Assembly (NCBI GenBank): GCA_009785345.1
Contig: WQWL01000001.1
Location: 1 to 64,000, forward strand
DNA from: Oscillospiraceae bacterium
GTDB taxonomy: Bacteria > Bacillota > Clostridia > Oscillospirales > Oscillospiraceae
Reading direction: 5' to 3'
DNA: 64,000 bases
Each line of letters begins with the position of its first letter. The first letter of the stretch is position 1. This document shows positions 1 through 8,561 of this stretch, one piece after another. Made by a program: the position numbers and the translations under genes. A model generated the notes under the pieces. That model did no database searches. It saw nothing but the letters and a program-made list of their open reading frames with translations, and was not told the DNA's origin.

Positions 1-45
1 ATAGCACATGATACATGTGAAATTAGGCAAGGAGATTTTAGTTAA

Positions 46-1011
46 ATGAAAAAAATTGTAGTATTACTCTTGGTCTTCACTCTTATTATTGGACTTGCTG
101 CTTGTACAAGCGAAACTGTTGACGATGGTATAACCGGTGCGCTCCATCGGGTTGAGTACGGCGACAATGTGGCATACATATTTGGCACATTTCACGCAAG
201 TCGCCCACATTGGTTTCCCTTGGCAGACGTTGTAGAGGATGCTTTGCGTCGAGCCGATGTTGTTGCTATGGAGATTGAGGAAATCGGACTAGGTGCAGGT
301 GCTATGCGGCGGGCTGTAGCAAATATGATGTATTTGCCGAATAGCTTAACGTGGTCAGAATATTTGACTGATGAAGCGTATAATCATTTCATTGAAGTAT
401 TAAAAACTTGGAATGTTGTCTATGAACATGTCAATACAATGAGTCCCATCGCTCTCATACTTAGCTTGGAGCAGGGGATTATCATAAATTCGTCGGATTT
501 AGATGTAGGAATTGAAGCGGCAGTAGATGGATATATAGCCGATATTGCGATAGAACTGGGGCTGCCGGTCATTGGTCTGGAAAGTTTAGAGCAACAGACG
601 AATATATTTTATAATCCACCATTTGAGGTTACAATGGCAGGGATTATGCGATTTCGGTCACGGGAAGAGTTTATGGAATTTCAATTTCAAGATGAGGTGG
701 CTTCATTAAATAAGCTTGCTGATTACTATGAAAACAATGACTTTGCATCAATTACAGCCAGCTTTGCAGTCGAATTGAATCCTGATGAGGACTGCCTTTA
801 CACAATATATATGAGAGAGTATATGTTAGGTTGGCGTTCAACGTATTATGCACACGAAATAATGCGCTTACTGCAAGAAACAGAGGAACCGACAACATTT
901 TTTGTAGCAGTTGGACTTGGACATGTTATCAACTCAAGGACTGGCGATGAATTTACTGATATCGTTCAACAGTTAGTATTTGCAGGTTTTGTAGTGACAC
1001 CACTATATTAG
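46..1011 (+). CDS. TraB/GumN-family lipoprotein
   Basis: Lipobox-like N-terminus (LIIGLAACTS) and TraB/GumN motif YIFGTFHASRPHWFPL...ADVVAMEIE; ends GLGHVINSRTGD. Confidence 0.85.
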   Translation: MKKIVVLLLVFTLIIGLAACTSETVDDGITGALHRVEYGDNVAYIFGTFHASRPHWFPLADVVEDALRRADVVAMEIEEIGLGAGAMRRAVANMMYLPNSLTWSEYLTDEAYNHFIEVLKTWNVVYEHVNTMSPIALILSLEQGIIINSSDLDVGIEAAVDGYIADIAIELGLPVIGLESLEQQTNIFYNPPFEVTMAGIMRFRSREEFMEFQFQDEVASLNKLADYYENNDFASITASFAVELNPDEDCLYTIYMREYMLGWRSTYYAHEIMRLLQETEEPTTFFVAVGLGHVINSRTGDEFTDIVQQLVFAGFVVTPLY

Positions 1012-1077
1012 GATGAGTTGCCAGCGGAAAAACACATTGGCTACTTTAACAATAATCTGTATGAAAAAGGATTCATT

Positions 1078-1223
1078 ATGAAAATATGAGTATAACTATC
1101 TGAAATGATCATTTGGTAGAACTCGATGAAAGCGAGCGAGTTGGCGTAGACAGCGGCGCTCCAACTTGTTCATATATGGATATGGTGGCACGTTGTCGGT
1201 CCCGCAACCACCAGAACTGTTAA
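1078..1223 (+). pseudogene. Frameshifted paralogue of the precursor peptide at 1310-1447 (or sequencing indels)
   Basis: Restoring 3 small indels near the 5' end gives MENIEYNYLNDHLVELDESERVGVDSGA-PTCSYMDMVARCRSRNHQNC, matching the downstream leader MENIELNYLNDLLVELDENEQFEVDGGA at 21/28 positions. As written the frame is broken (ATG AAA ATA TGA; in-frame TGA at 1101 for the downstream part). Confidence 0.7.
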
Positions 1224-1309
1224 TTAAGAAAAACAAATTTTCATTTAACCCGCAGTTAAAGGCACGCAGGGCTGTTTTAACGATATAATACTCGAAAGGA
1301 GGGATATCT

Positions 1310-1447
1310 GTGGAAAATATAGAACTTAATTATCTAAATGACCTCTTGGTTGAGCTTGATGAAAATGAGCAATTTGAAGTAGATGGTGGTGCACACTTTA
1401 TGGTATTTACAGTTCTCATGGCAGAACCTCCGCCAACTGGCTGTTAA
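1310..1447 (+). CDS. Putative RiPP precursor peptide with double-glycine leader (45 aa, MENIELNYLNDLLVELDENEQFEVDGGAHFMVFTVLMAEPPPTGC)
   Basis: GTG start 7 nt after AGGAGG; acidic leader ending VDGG/A; short hydrophobic core with PPPTGC end; directly upstream of RRE/radical SAM/C39-ABC genes; below the ORF-track length cut-off. Confidence 0.82.
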   Translation: MENIELNYLNDLLVELDENEQFEVDGGAHFMVFTVLMAEPPPTGC

Positions 1448-1473
1448 CACAAAAGTGAGAGTCTGATAATAGT

Positions 1474-1507
1474 CCAAGAGTGCAAGTGCCCTGCTATGCA
1501 CTCTTGG
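1474..1507 (+). promoter_or_regulatory. RNA hairpin between precursor gene and maturation genes
   Basis: CCAAGAGTGCA (1474-1484) pairs perfectly with TGCACTCTTGG (1497-1507); no U-tract follows. Confidence 0.6.
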
Positions 1508-1537
1508 AAATGATTAAAATTTCAAGGATTTGTATGA

Positions 1538-1867
1538 ATGAAGAATAATAACTACTCCAAAGAAATTGAACAATATACACCATGTCGTATGATGGACATA
1601 TACTTTGACAATGGTAATGAGATAACAACAGGTTCATTCAAATTACAAGGGATAGGTCGTGACATTTGGCTTATGCTAAACGGCAAAAATACGATAAGGT
1701 GCATTGTTGAAAAACTATGCACAAAACTGGTAACTGATGAGAAAGATGCAATATTGAATGAATTGCTTATGGTACTTAGAATGCTAAACAAAAGGAATGC
1801 TATTGTTATAAACTGGGATCCCATATATAAAATGTTGCGTAGCCAGAGGTTGCACTATGAGGAATAA
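1538..1867 (+). CDS. PqqD-like protein (RiPP recognition element)
   Basis: PqqD-fold sequence ...GIGRDIWLMLNGKNTIRCIVEKL...; small protein upstream of a radical SAM gene. Confidence 0.75.
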   Translation: MKNNNYSKEIEQYTPCRMMDIYFDNGNEITTGSFKLQGIGRDIWLMLNGKNTIRCIVEKLCTKLVTDEKDAILNELLMVLRMLNKRNAIVINWDPIYKMLRSQRLHYEE

Positions 1868-3221
1868 CGTAGAGGTTCTTCTTGTGTCTTCTCCAACACC
1901 ATGTCCTGCTATGCACGTACAAAATGCTCATGTGATGCCTCCTTTAGGATTGGGTTATCTGGCTACATGCCTTGAACAAGAAAGATATTCAACTAGAATT
2001 ATTGATATGGCTCTGCGTGGTAAGAATATAGAAACAGTGCTATCTGTATTAAAAAACAGTAAACCTAAAGTAGTAGGTATTTCCTGCACTACCGAAACAT
2101 ATCAAGCCGCTGAACGAATGGCGAAAATTATTAAGTCAGCACACCCTGACTGTGCTATAGTTTTCGGGGGATGCCACACTTCGTTTGAGTATGAAGTGGC
2201 ATTGAAAGAAGACTTTATTGATTATGTTGTATTAAACGAAGGTGAGATAAGCTTTACAAATCTTTGCAATTTCATAATTCGCGGAGTCGGCACTATAGAG
2301 TCTGTGAAAGGAATTGTTTATAAAGAAAATGGCTTGGTAATATGCACTGAACCCGAACCTTTCATTGAAAATTTAGATACATTGCCAATTCCAGACCGTA
2401 GTCTTTTCGAGGACTTATATGAATATGCGCACCCAGCGACAATTTCCACAAGTAGAGGATGTCCAGGCAATTGTATTTTTTGTGCTGCAAGTGTCCTTTC
2501 TGGTGGAAGATACCGTATGCGCTCAGCACAGAACATTGTAGCAGAGTTTGAGTACTTAAAGTCGTTGGGGTTTGATAATGTTATTATTGTTGATGATACC
2601 TTGACAATAAGCATGGCACGACTTGAATCTTTTTTGGACGAACTAATATCAAGAAATCTACAAATGACTTGGTATTGTGAATCAAGGGTAGATACACTAT
2701 CATATAATCTTTTAAGTAAAATGAAAAAAGCTGGGCTTACAACAATACAATTTGGTGTAGAATCAGGAAGCCAAGCAATACTTGATAGTGTTCACAAGGG
2801 CATAACCTTAGAGCAGATTCGCAAAGCGTTTCGATGGTGCAGGGAATTAAACATAACTCCAGTTACAAACCTGATCGTTGGACAACCCTCTGATAGTAGA
2901 GAAACTATCCAAGATACAGTACGTATGGCACATGAACTTATTTCTCTTGGGGCTAGAGTTACATTGTCTGTTTCTACTCCTTTCCCTGGCACGCCAATGT
3001 GGAGAACACCAGAAAAATTTGGGGTGGAAATAATTGATTTTGATTTAGATAATTACAATGTGTCTTGTCCGGTTTTTAACGCGCAGCACTTAACTGCTGC
3101 GGAAATAAGGAATGAATATTATTTAGCCTTGAAAGAAGTGCGTATAGCGCAACGCCAACATAACGTCGAAAATGATGATATGGGTGTACGCAGAGATTTC
3201 TCGTCATTTTGGTTTGATTGA
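1857..3221 (+). CDS. B12-binding-domain radical SAM protein
   Basis: N-terminal cobalamin-binding-like domain (PPLGLGYLATCLEQ...), radical SAM motif SRGCPGNCIFCAAS, GVESGSQAILDSV. Confidence 0.88.
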   Translation: MRNNVEVLLVSSPTPCPAMHVQNAHVMPPLGLGYLATCLEQERYSTRIIDMALRGKNIETVLSVLKNSKPKVVGISCTTETYQAAERMAKIIKSAHPDCAIVFGGCHTSFEYEVALKEDFIDYVVLNEGEISFTNLCNFIIRGVGTIESVKGIVYKENGLVICTEPEPFIENLDTLPIPDRSLFEDLYEYAHPATISTSRGCPGNCIFCAASVLSGGRYRMRSAQNIVAEFEYLKSLGFDNVIIVDDTLTISMARLESFLDELISRNLQMTWYCESRVDTLSYNLLSKMKKAGLTTIQFGVESGSQAILDSVHKGITLEQIRKAFRWCRELNITPVTNLIVGQPSDSRETIQDTVRMAHELISLGARVTLSVSTPFPGTPMWRTPEKFGVEIIDFDLDNYNVSCPVFNAQHLTAAEIRNEYYLALKEVRIAQRQHNVENDDMGVRRDFSSFWFD

Positions 3222-3265
3222 GGTACTATATATTCGAAGCTTTGCGCTATAAATGAGGTTCGCTT

Positions 3266-5083
3266 ATGTCATATTTGGATACTAGGAGGTGTACTAAGGC
3301 TGTGCATCTAAATGAGCGCATATGGTTATCGTTAAAAAATAATCCATCGCAAATTGCCATAGTTTACAATGGTGAAGATTTGACCTACTCTCACTTAGTA
3401 GTATGGATTATGCAGTTTTTGCAAAATATAAATGTGTCGAATAAATCCGAAGACCTATATAGATATATCTTCATCTATGTTAGTTCACCTCTTGAGGGAT
3501 TGATAGCTCATCTAGCAGCACTTCTATACGGTGCTATATGTGTACCACTTAACAAAAATACACCAATTGCCTACTATGTGCTTAATCGCATAGACGATAC
3601 AGCATGCATTATAACAGATGATATTGAGGTAGAACATCTCATAGATATTCCGGTTATATTTGTCCCGAAAGATAGTGAATACTTGCGAACATCGAAAACC
3701 GAATTATGTGATTATGTATTAGAGCGATGCAATGATCACAGTCACTGCATTATGACATCGGGTTCTACCGGAACTCCTAAAGCAGTTCTATTAAATCAAA
3801 AAGCTATCTTAAATCAGGTAGACGCAAAAATCGAGTTACTGAAAATGAACAGCGATAGTAGGGTATGCATTTCGATGAACTCGTCATTTGTTGCGTCAAT
3901 ATGGCAGATTTTTGCAACACTATTTGTCGGAGGTACGCTTGTTGTACTAAATGAATCGGAAAAACATAACCCATACGAGATTTTCAAAAAAGCGGACGAA
4001 AACAGATGCACAGTCTTGTGTGTTGTGCCGTCAGTTCTAAGGGCGTTCCTACTGGCGAACGTAGGTGCTAGAAAGTTAGCGTTAAAAAACTTAACCTCAA
4101 TAGTTCTTACGGGAGAATTATTGCATTCAGACATAGTCAGGCAGTTTTACAATGAATACGATATAACGCTAATAAACGCATATGGGCAAACGGAAACATC
4201 AGATGATACATTTCATTTTGTCATACCAAAAGGCTTTGATTGCAATAAGTGTCCTATTGTTCCAATCGGTTATCCAATCAACGTTATTGATTATTCAATA
4301 GTAGATGAAAACGGCAATGTGGTAGCTGATGGTGAAAGTGGAGAGCTGTGTATTGCTGGGGTGTGCCTGGCAGCGAAATACCTTTGGGATGAAGAGCAAA
4401 CAAAACAGGCGTTTAAATCAACAGGGGATAGCGATTCAAATATAACATTTTTTACCGGAGATATAGTTTCACAATGCGATGACGGTGCTCTTATTTGTCA
4501 CGGCAGAAAAGATAATCAAGTTAAAATTAACGGATATAGGATAGAACCAGAAGCCTTGGAAGCATGTTGCTTATCACTTGAGGGAGTATTTGATGCTCTA
4601 GCATTCAAAATCGAAACACCGACAGGTGAACATATAGTATTACGATATGTTTCAGATGTAGAAAGAAATATAAGTGAAGATGATATAAGAGCGCATTTGG
4701 CTGCAAGGTTACCTTCGTACATGTTACCAAGTGTTATAGAAGAGATAGACAGTATTGCATACAACAATAATGGGAAGAAAATTAGAGATGCCAGTAAATT
4801 AAGCCCACAGGAGCATGATTCTTCAAATCAAGACAAGAATCATGACATCGTGCATGAGGCGATTAAGAAAGTCATACATGAGATTGCCGGAAGCAATGTG
4901 CAGGAAGATATTTATTTTACTAACTTGAACTCTCTTGAATATATTACACTGCTTGTGGAGTTGGAAGAAGCTTTGGACATAAAGTTCTGTGACGAAGAGT
5001 TGAGAGTGGGTACATTTTCATCGTTAGACGAGCTCATAAACTCTATTACAGAGTTAACCAAAGACAAGGAGCAAACAGCATGA
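3266..5083 (+). CDS. AMP-binding adenylation domain with C-terminal carrier domain
   Basis: A3 TSGSTGTPKAV, A5 NAYGQTETSDD, A7/A8 TGDIVSQ...GRKDNQVKINGYRIE, A10 NNNGKKIRD; carrier-like C-terminus NLNSLEYITLLVELEE. Confidence 0.88.
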   Translation: MSYLDTRRCTKAVHLNERIWLSLKNNPSQIAIVYNGEDLTYSHLVVWIMQFLQNINVSNKSEDLYRYIFIYVSSPLEGLIAHLAALLYGAICVPLNKNTPIAYYVLNRIDDTACIITDDIEVEHLIDIPVIFVPKDSEYLRTSKTELCDYVLERCNDHSHCIMTSGSTGTPKAVLLNQKAILNQVDAKIELLKMNSDSRVCISMNSSFVASIWQIFATLFVGGTLVVLNESEKHNPYEIFKKADENRCTVLCVVPSVLRAFLLANVGARKLALKNLTSIVLTGELLHSDIVRQFYNEYDITLINAYGQTETSDDTFHFVIPKGFDCNKCPIVPIGYPINVIDYSIVDENGNVVADGESGELCIAGVCLAAKYLWDEEQTKQAFKSTGDSDSNITFFTGDIVSQCDDGALICHGRKDNQVKINGYRIEPEALEACCLSLEGVFDALAFKIETPTGEHIVLRYVSDVERNISEDDIRAHLAARLPSYMLPSVIEEIDSIAYNNNGKKIRDASKLSPQEHDSSNQDKNHDIVHEAIKKVIHEIAGSNVQEDIYFTNLNSLEYITLLVELEEALDIKFCDEELRVGTFSSLDELINSITELTKDKEQTA

Positions 5084-5433
5084 TAGAAGTGTTAATGTCA
5101 AAAATCCATAGAGCAACTGTTACAGAAGCTGACTTGAATTATGTGGGTTCGATAACTATCTCCAAGGAAATGACAGACAAAGCCGGAATTTTTGAATATC
5201 AAAAAGTGACGGTTGCAAATGTTAATAGTGGAAACCGCTTTGATACATACGTAATAGTCACAGAGGAGCCGGGTGTGATATGTCTAAACGGAGCAACTGC
5301 ACGTCTATGTTGTGTGGGCGATTTATTAATTATAATGGCATATGAGACTATAGATAAGAAAAATGCTAAAGACCACAAGCCCGTAGTCGTCCATGTAGAT
5401 GCCGAGAACCAAGTGTTAAGTGAGTGCAGGTGA
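5080..5433 (+). CDS. panD: PanD-like aspartate 1-decarboxylase
   Basis: KIHRATVTEADLNYVGSITI (Gly-Ser processing site), NRFDTYVIV, LNGATARL, GDLLIIMAY, all characteristic of PanD. Confidence 0.85.
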   Translation: MIEVLMSKIHRATVTEADLNYVGSITISKEMTDKAGIFEYQKVTVANVNSGNRFDTYVIVTEEPGVICLNGATARLCCVGDLLIIMAYETIDKKNAKDHKPVVVHVDAENQVLSECR

Positions 5434-5696
5434 AGTATCTTATGGACAAACAATTCATAATAGATGCATTTCGGGATTCAATTTATGAGAATGATTCCCT
5501 GTGTAAATCAATATATGGTGACTCTTCCATGCTAGAGGACATTGAACAAACTGTATTATCGATATCATCGTTGGATTTTGTTGACTTATTGATTGATGTG
5601 GAAAGCCGTCTAGGCTTTGAGTTTGCAGATGAATGTTTGTCCAAAGGAAAAACAAAAATCGGTGAACTTGTTGAGATTATCGAAAGTATGTATTGA
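5424..5696 (+). CDS. Acyl/peptidyl carrier protein
   Basis: 90 aa; SISSLDFVDLLIDVESRLGFEF carrier motif with candidate phosphopantetheine Ser. Confidence 0.8.
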   Translation: MQVKYLMDKQFIIDAFRDSIYENDSLCKSIYGDSSMLEDIEQTVLSISSLDFVDLLIDVESRLGFEFADECLSKGKTKIGELVEIIESMY

Positions 5697-5717
5697 GGGA
5701 AATTGGTTTAGAAGATT

Positions 5718-7127
5718 ATGAACAATATAACTCACATTTTTAATGTTGACGAGAACCGATATGCTCTTGATTTTCGCAACCTGTTTTTTTGTCTGTTAGA
5801 CGATGAGACAGAGCAAGCTCTTGAGGTTGTCATGTCAGACAAATCACTAGATGAAACCACACTTGACTGCGCACAAATAATGGACGCACTTATAAAAAGT
5901 GGATATTTCATCTCGAAATATCCTGATAGTCTGGTTCCTAATTATGAGTCTGACATATTGAATATCTCATTTGCACCTGTACAAGACTGTAACTTTGCTT
6001 GCAAATATTGTTATGCCAAAGGTGGCGAGGGAACATCGCATTATAAAATGGCTTATGACGAGTCTAAGATAGACAAAATGCTGACCCACATATACAAAGA
6101 AAAATATGCTAAATATCAAAGTTACAAATTTGATTTTGTGAGTGGTGGCGAGCCACTTCTGGACTTTCCGATTCTTGAGTATTTCTTGGCGAAGATTCGT
6201 GATTTAGATAATCAACTGAACAAAAAGACGACAGTTCTAGTAGTTACCAATGGAACATTATTTACTGAAGAAATAATACGAAGTCTTGACAAACATGATG
6301 TGTTTATGGGTATTAGCGTCGATGGACCGGAAGAAGTTCACAATCATCACAGGGTATATAAGGACGGCGGCGATACATACCAAGATGTCGTAAACGGCAT
6401 TACATTATTGCACTCTATGCCGGAAATTTCTTCAAAACTGAAAGATGCTTGGGCTATGGCAGTAATAACTCGTGAAACCGGAAGTTTAGTTGACGTCATG
6501 GAAACGTGCATCAGTCTGGATTTTAAGCGTATGCAAATGCAACTGATTAGAGAAACACAGGAGCACCATTTGGCGTTTACCAAGGCTGATTTACCAGAAT
6601 TAAAGGCCCAATATAAAATTTTATTCAATCATATTATTAACCATGCCAAAGACGGTGATTTGAGCCGCTTGAAAATGATTGCCAATGATAATGATTCTTT
6701 TGGTAAGTTTCTGGGAAGATTATTATTACGTACTCCGGTCTATTTTAGATGTTTTGCTGGAAAGAATAAAATTGCTATTGCTGCGAGCGGTGAAATTTAT
6801 CCATGCGACAGCTTTTGTGGGCTAAGCGATTACACAATGAGTCATATCGATAATCCTGAACTTAATGACCTTGCCGTTATAAATATGTTTGAAAATGCAC
6901 ATGTTCAAAATAGGTTGCAGTGTAGTAAATGTTGGGCACGGAATATTTGTGGTGGTGACTGTTATTACAACAGCTATATCGTAAATGGAAATATTCATGA
7001 GCCAGACCCAATAAAATGTTCAATGAATAGATTCTTCATTGAACATACTGTTGATTTGTTAATAAAGCTGCAAGAGATAAATCCGGAATATCTTTCATAT
7101 TTGGCAAAAATGTTGAGCTTGACGTAA
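5718..7127 (+). CDS. Radical SAM/SPASM peptide maturase
   Basis: CNFACKYCYAKGG radical SAM motif; C-terminal CSKCWARNICGGDCYYNS SPASM-type cysteines; N-terminal RRE-like region. Confidence 0.88.
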   Translation: MNNITHIFNVDENRYALDFRNLFFCLLDDETEQALEVVMSDKSLDETTLDCAQIMDALIKSGYFISKYPDSLVPNYESDILNISFAPVQDCNFACKYCYAKGGEGTSHYKMAYDESKIDKMLTHIYKEKYAKYQSYKFDFVSGGEPLLDFPILEYFLAKIRDLDNQLNKKTTVLVVTNGTLFTEEIIRSLDKHDVFMGISVDGPEEVHNHHRVYKDGGDTYQDVVNGITLLHSMPEISSKLKDAWAMAVITRETGSLVDVMETCISLDFKRMQMQLIRETQEHHLAFTKADLPELKAQYKILFNHIINHAKDGDLSRLKMIANDNDSFGKFLGRLLLRTPVYFRCFAGKNKIAIAASGEIYPCDSFCGLSDYTMSHIDNPELNDLAVINMFENAHVQNRLQCSKCWARNICGGDCYYNSYIVNGNIHEPDPIKCSMNRFFIEHTVDLLIKLQEINPEYLSYLAKMLSLT

Positions 7128-7160
7128 AGTATAAATGCTTGTTTTAGAGGTGAGTGGACG

Positions 7161-8561
7161 TTGTTGGTAGAAGCAAAGCAAGTTAATACAATTCCCTACA
7201 GAATTTGTGATTATGTCCATATTCAGCAAATTGGGGAGTTCACTTTTTACATCAATTTAGTCAACAGTGGGCATTACGTACTTAGCAACGATATGCACGA
7301 ATGCATAACATCAGGGAGCATTGAGTTTGGTGATGGATTGGTACAATATGCACATTCTACAATCAATAAGTTAGTTACATTAAAGTATATTGAGCCGGAC
7401 TTAGAAAATATCTGCATTGGAAAGGCATCCATATATATTCCGAGAAAGAAATGGAAGCCTGGTGGGGAAATTAATCACGAAAACTTAGCAAAGCTACTGG
7501 AAAAGGAATACCATAACCCTATATTCAAGATTGAACAGGTTGATGATAGTAGAGATGTTAGTGTCTACGAGTATTTGTGTGGGCGCAACTCGTTGAGAGT
7601 AGCTTTGCAAGGATATGGCATTAAATCTCCATTACTCTGGATGAGAGCCGGATTGTTTGTGGATGACGTGGATTTTACTAACACAGGAGAGTTTACCACC
7701 AACTTTTCCCGTTCTATGATAGATGCAGCGAATATTCCGATATTAGGCGATTTGAAAAGCAGTTTAGATTGGGACATTATTGATGCACATTTGGAAAAAC
7801 GCTTGCCTGTGCTTGTACATGTAGACATATATTATATGCCTTATGAGCGAAATATATTCTTTCATAACAGGCATGGTGCGCATGTAATTGTGTTGTTAGA
7901 AAAGTGTGATGATGCATACTTGATTGTTGATTGGGCTCATCCGAGCTATTACTACGGTGAAATTACAAAAGACGAACTCACGATAGCACGGACATCAGCT
8001 AATGAGAAAGATCAAGTAAGTGTATTCAATGGTTATCCAATTTCTGCTACATACCAACGACTTTATTTGAATAGATTTTCACGAAATCTTAATATTTCAC
8101 AGCACGTGATGGCGAATTTATATCAATCGGCAAAAAGTATGTTAAGCGATAACGGCATCATATCACTTCTTGAAAGAGCACGCGCAACTACCCCGGAATG
8201 GATAAAAGTTCCTGGACATGATAGTTACGGTAATGCGATTGAATCGTTTTTCTTCTTAGATTTGGAGCTGAAATTTCTCTGCCTATACTATGAGGAAATG
8301 TTGACGGCTGATTCATGCAATGTTTTTTATCCGGAAATTTTACTGGAAAAAGTCATTGGAATCAGGAACTGCGTAGATTTGCTTAAAAATAAGTTGATTC
8401 TTGCCATGAGAAGAAACAAGTCAATTGAGGAAGAGGCTTGGACGAAATTATTATGTGATATAAAAATGCATACGGTGGAGTATTGCGAAACTGTCCTTAA
8501 ACTTTTAAAAGCAATGAAGAGCGCGAAGCATAAGGAGTCAAAGGAGAGTACGCGGAATTGA
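7161..8561 (+). CDS. BtrH-N/C39-like papain-fold protein (putative acyl/aminoacyl transferase)
   Basis: Cys in YEYLCGRNSLRVAL; HNRHGAHVIVLLEKCDDAYLIVDW resembles the His-Asp half of C39/BtrH-N folds. Confidence 0.55.
   Translation: MLVEAKQVNTIPYRICDYVHIQQIGEFTFYINLVNSGHYVLSNDMHECITSGSIEFGDGLVQYAHSTINKLVTLKYIEPDLENICIGKASIYIPRKKWKPGGEINHENLAKLLEKEYHNPIFKIEQVDDSRDVSVYEYLCGRNSLRVALQGYGIKSPLLWMRAGLFVDDVDFTNTGEFTTNFSRSMIDAANIPILGDLKSSLDWDIIDAHLEKRLPVLVHVDIYYMPYERNIFFHNRHGAHVIVLLEKCDDAYLIVDWAHPSYYYGEITKDELTIARTSANEKDQVSVFNGYPISATYQRLYLNRFSRNLNISQHVMANLYQSAKSMLSDNGIISLLERARATTPEWIKVPGHDSYGNAIESFFFLDLELKFLCLYYEEMLTADSCNVFYPEILLEKVIGIRNCVDLLKNKLILAMRRNKSIEEEAWTKLLCDIKMHTVEYCETVLKLLKAMKSAKHKESKESTRN

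Noticed and set aside
46-1011. TraB/GumN lipoprotein as an immunity or processing protein of the cluster
   Set aside because: Same strand and adjacent, but no specific evidence links it to the pathway; it is a common stand-alone family.
1101-1103. In-frame TGA in the upstream precursor paralogue as possible selenocysteine/recoding
   Set aside because: Nucleotide alignment with the downstream copy explains it by small indels; no SECIS-like element was identified.
1284-1289. TATAAT just upstream of the precursor peptide RBS
   Set aside because: The resulting transcript would begin at or inside the RBS and no convincing -35 box is correctly spaced; not called as a promoter.
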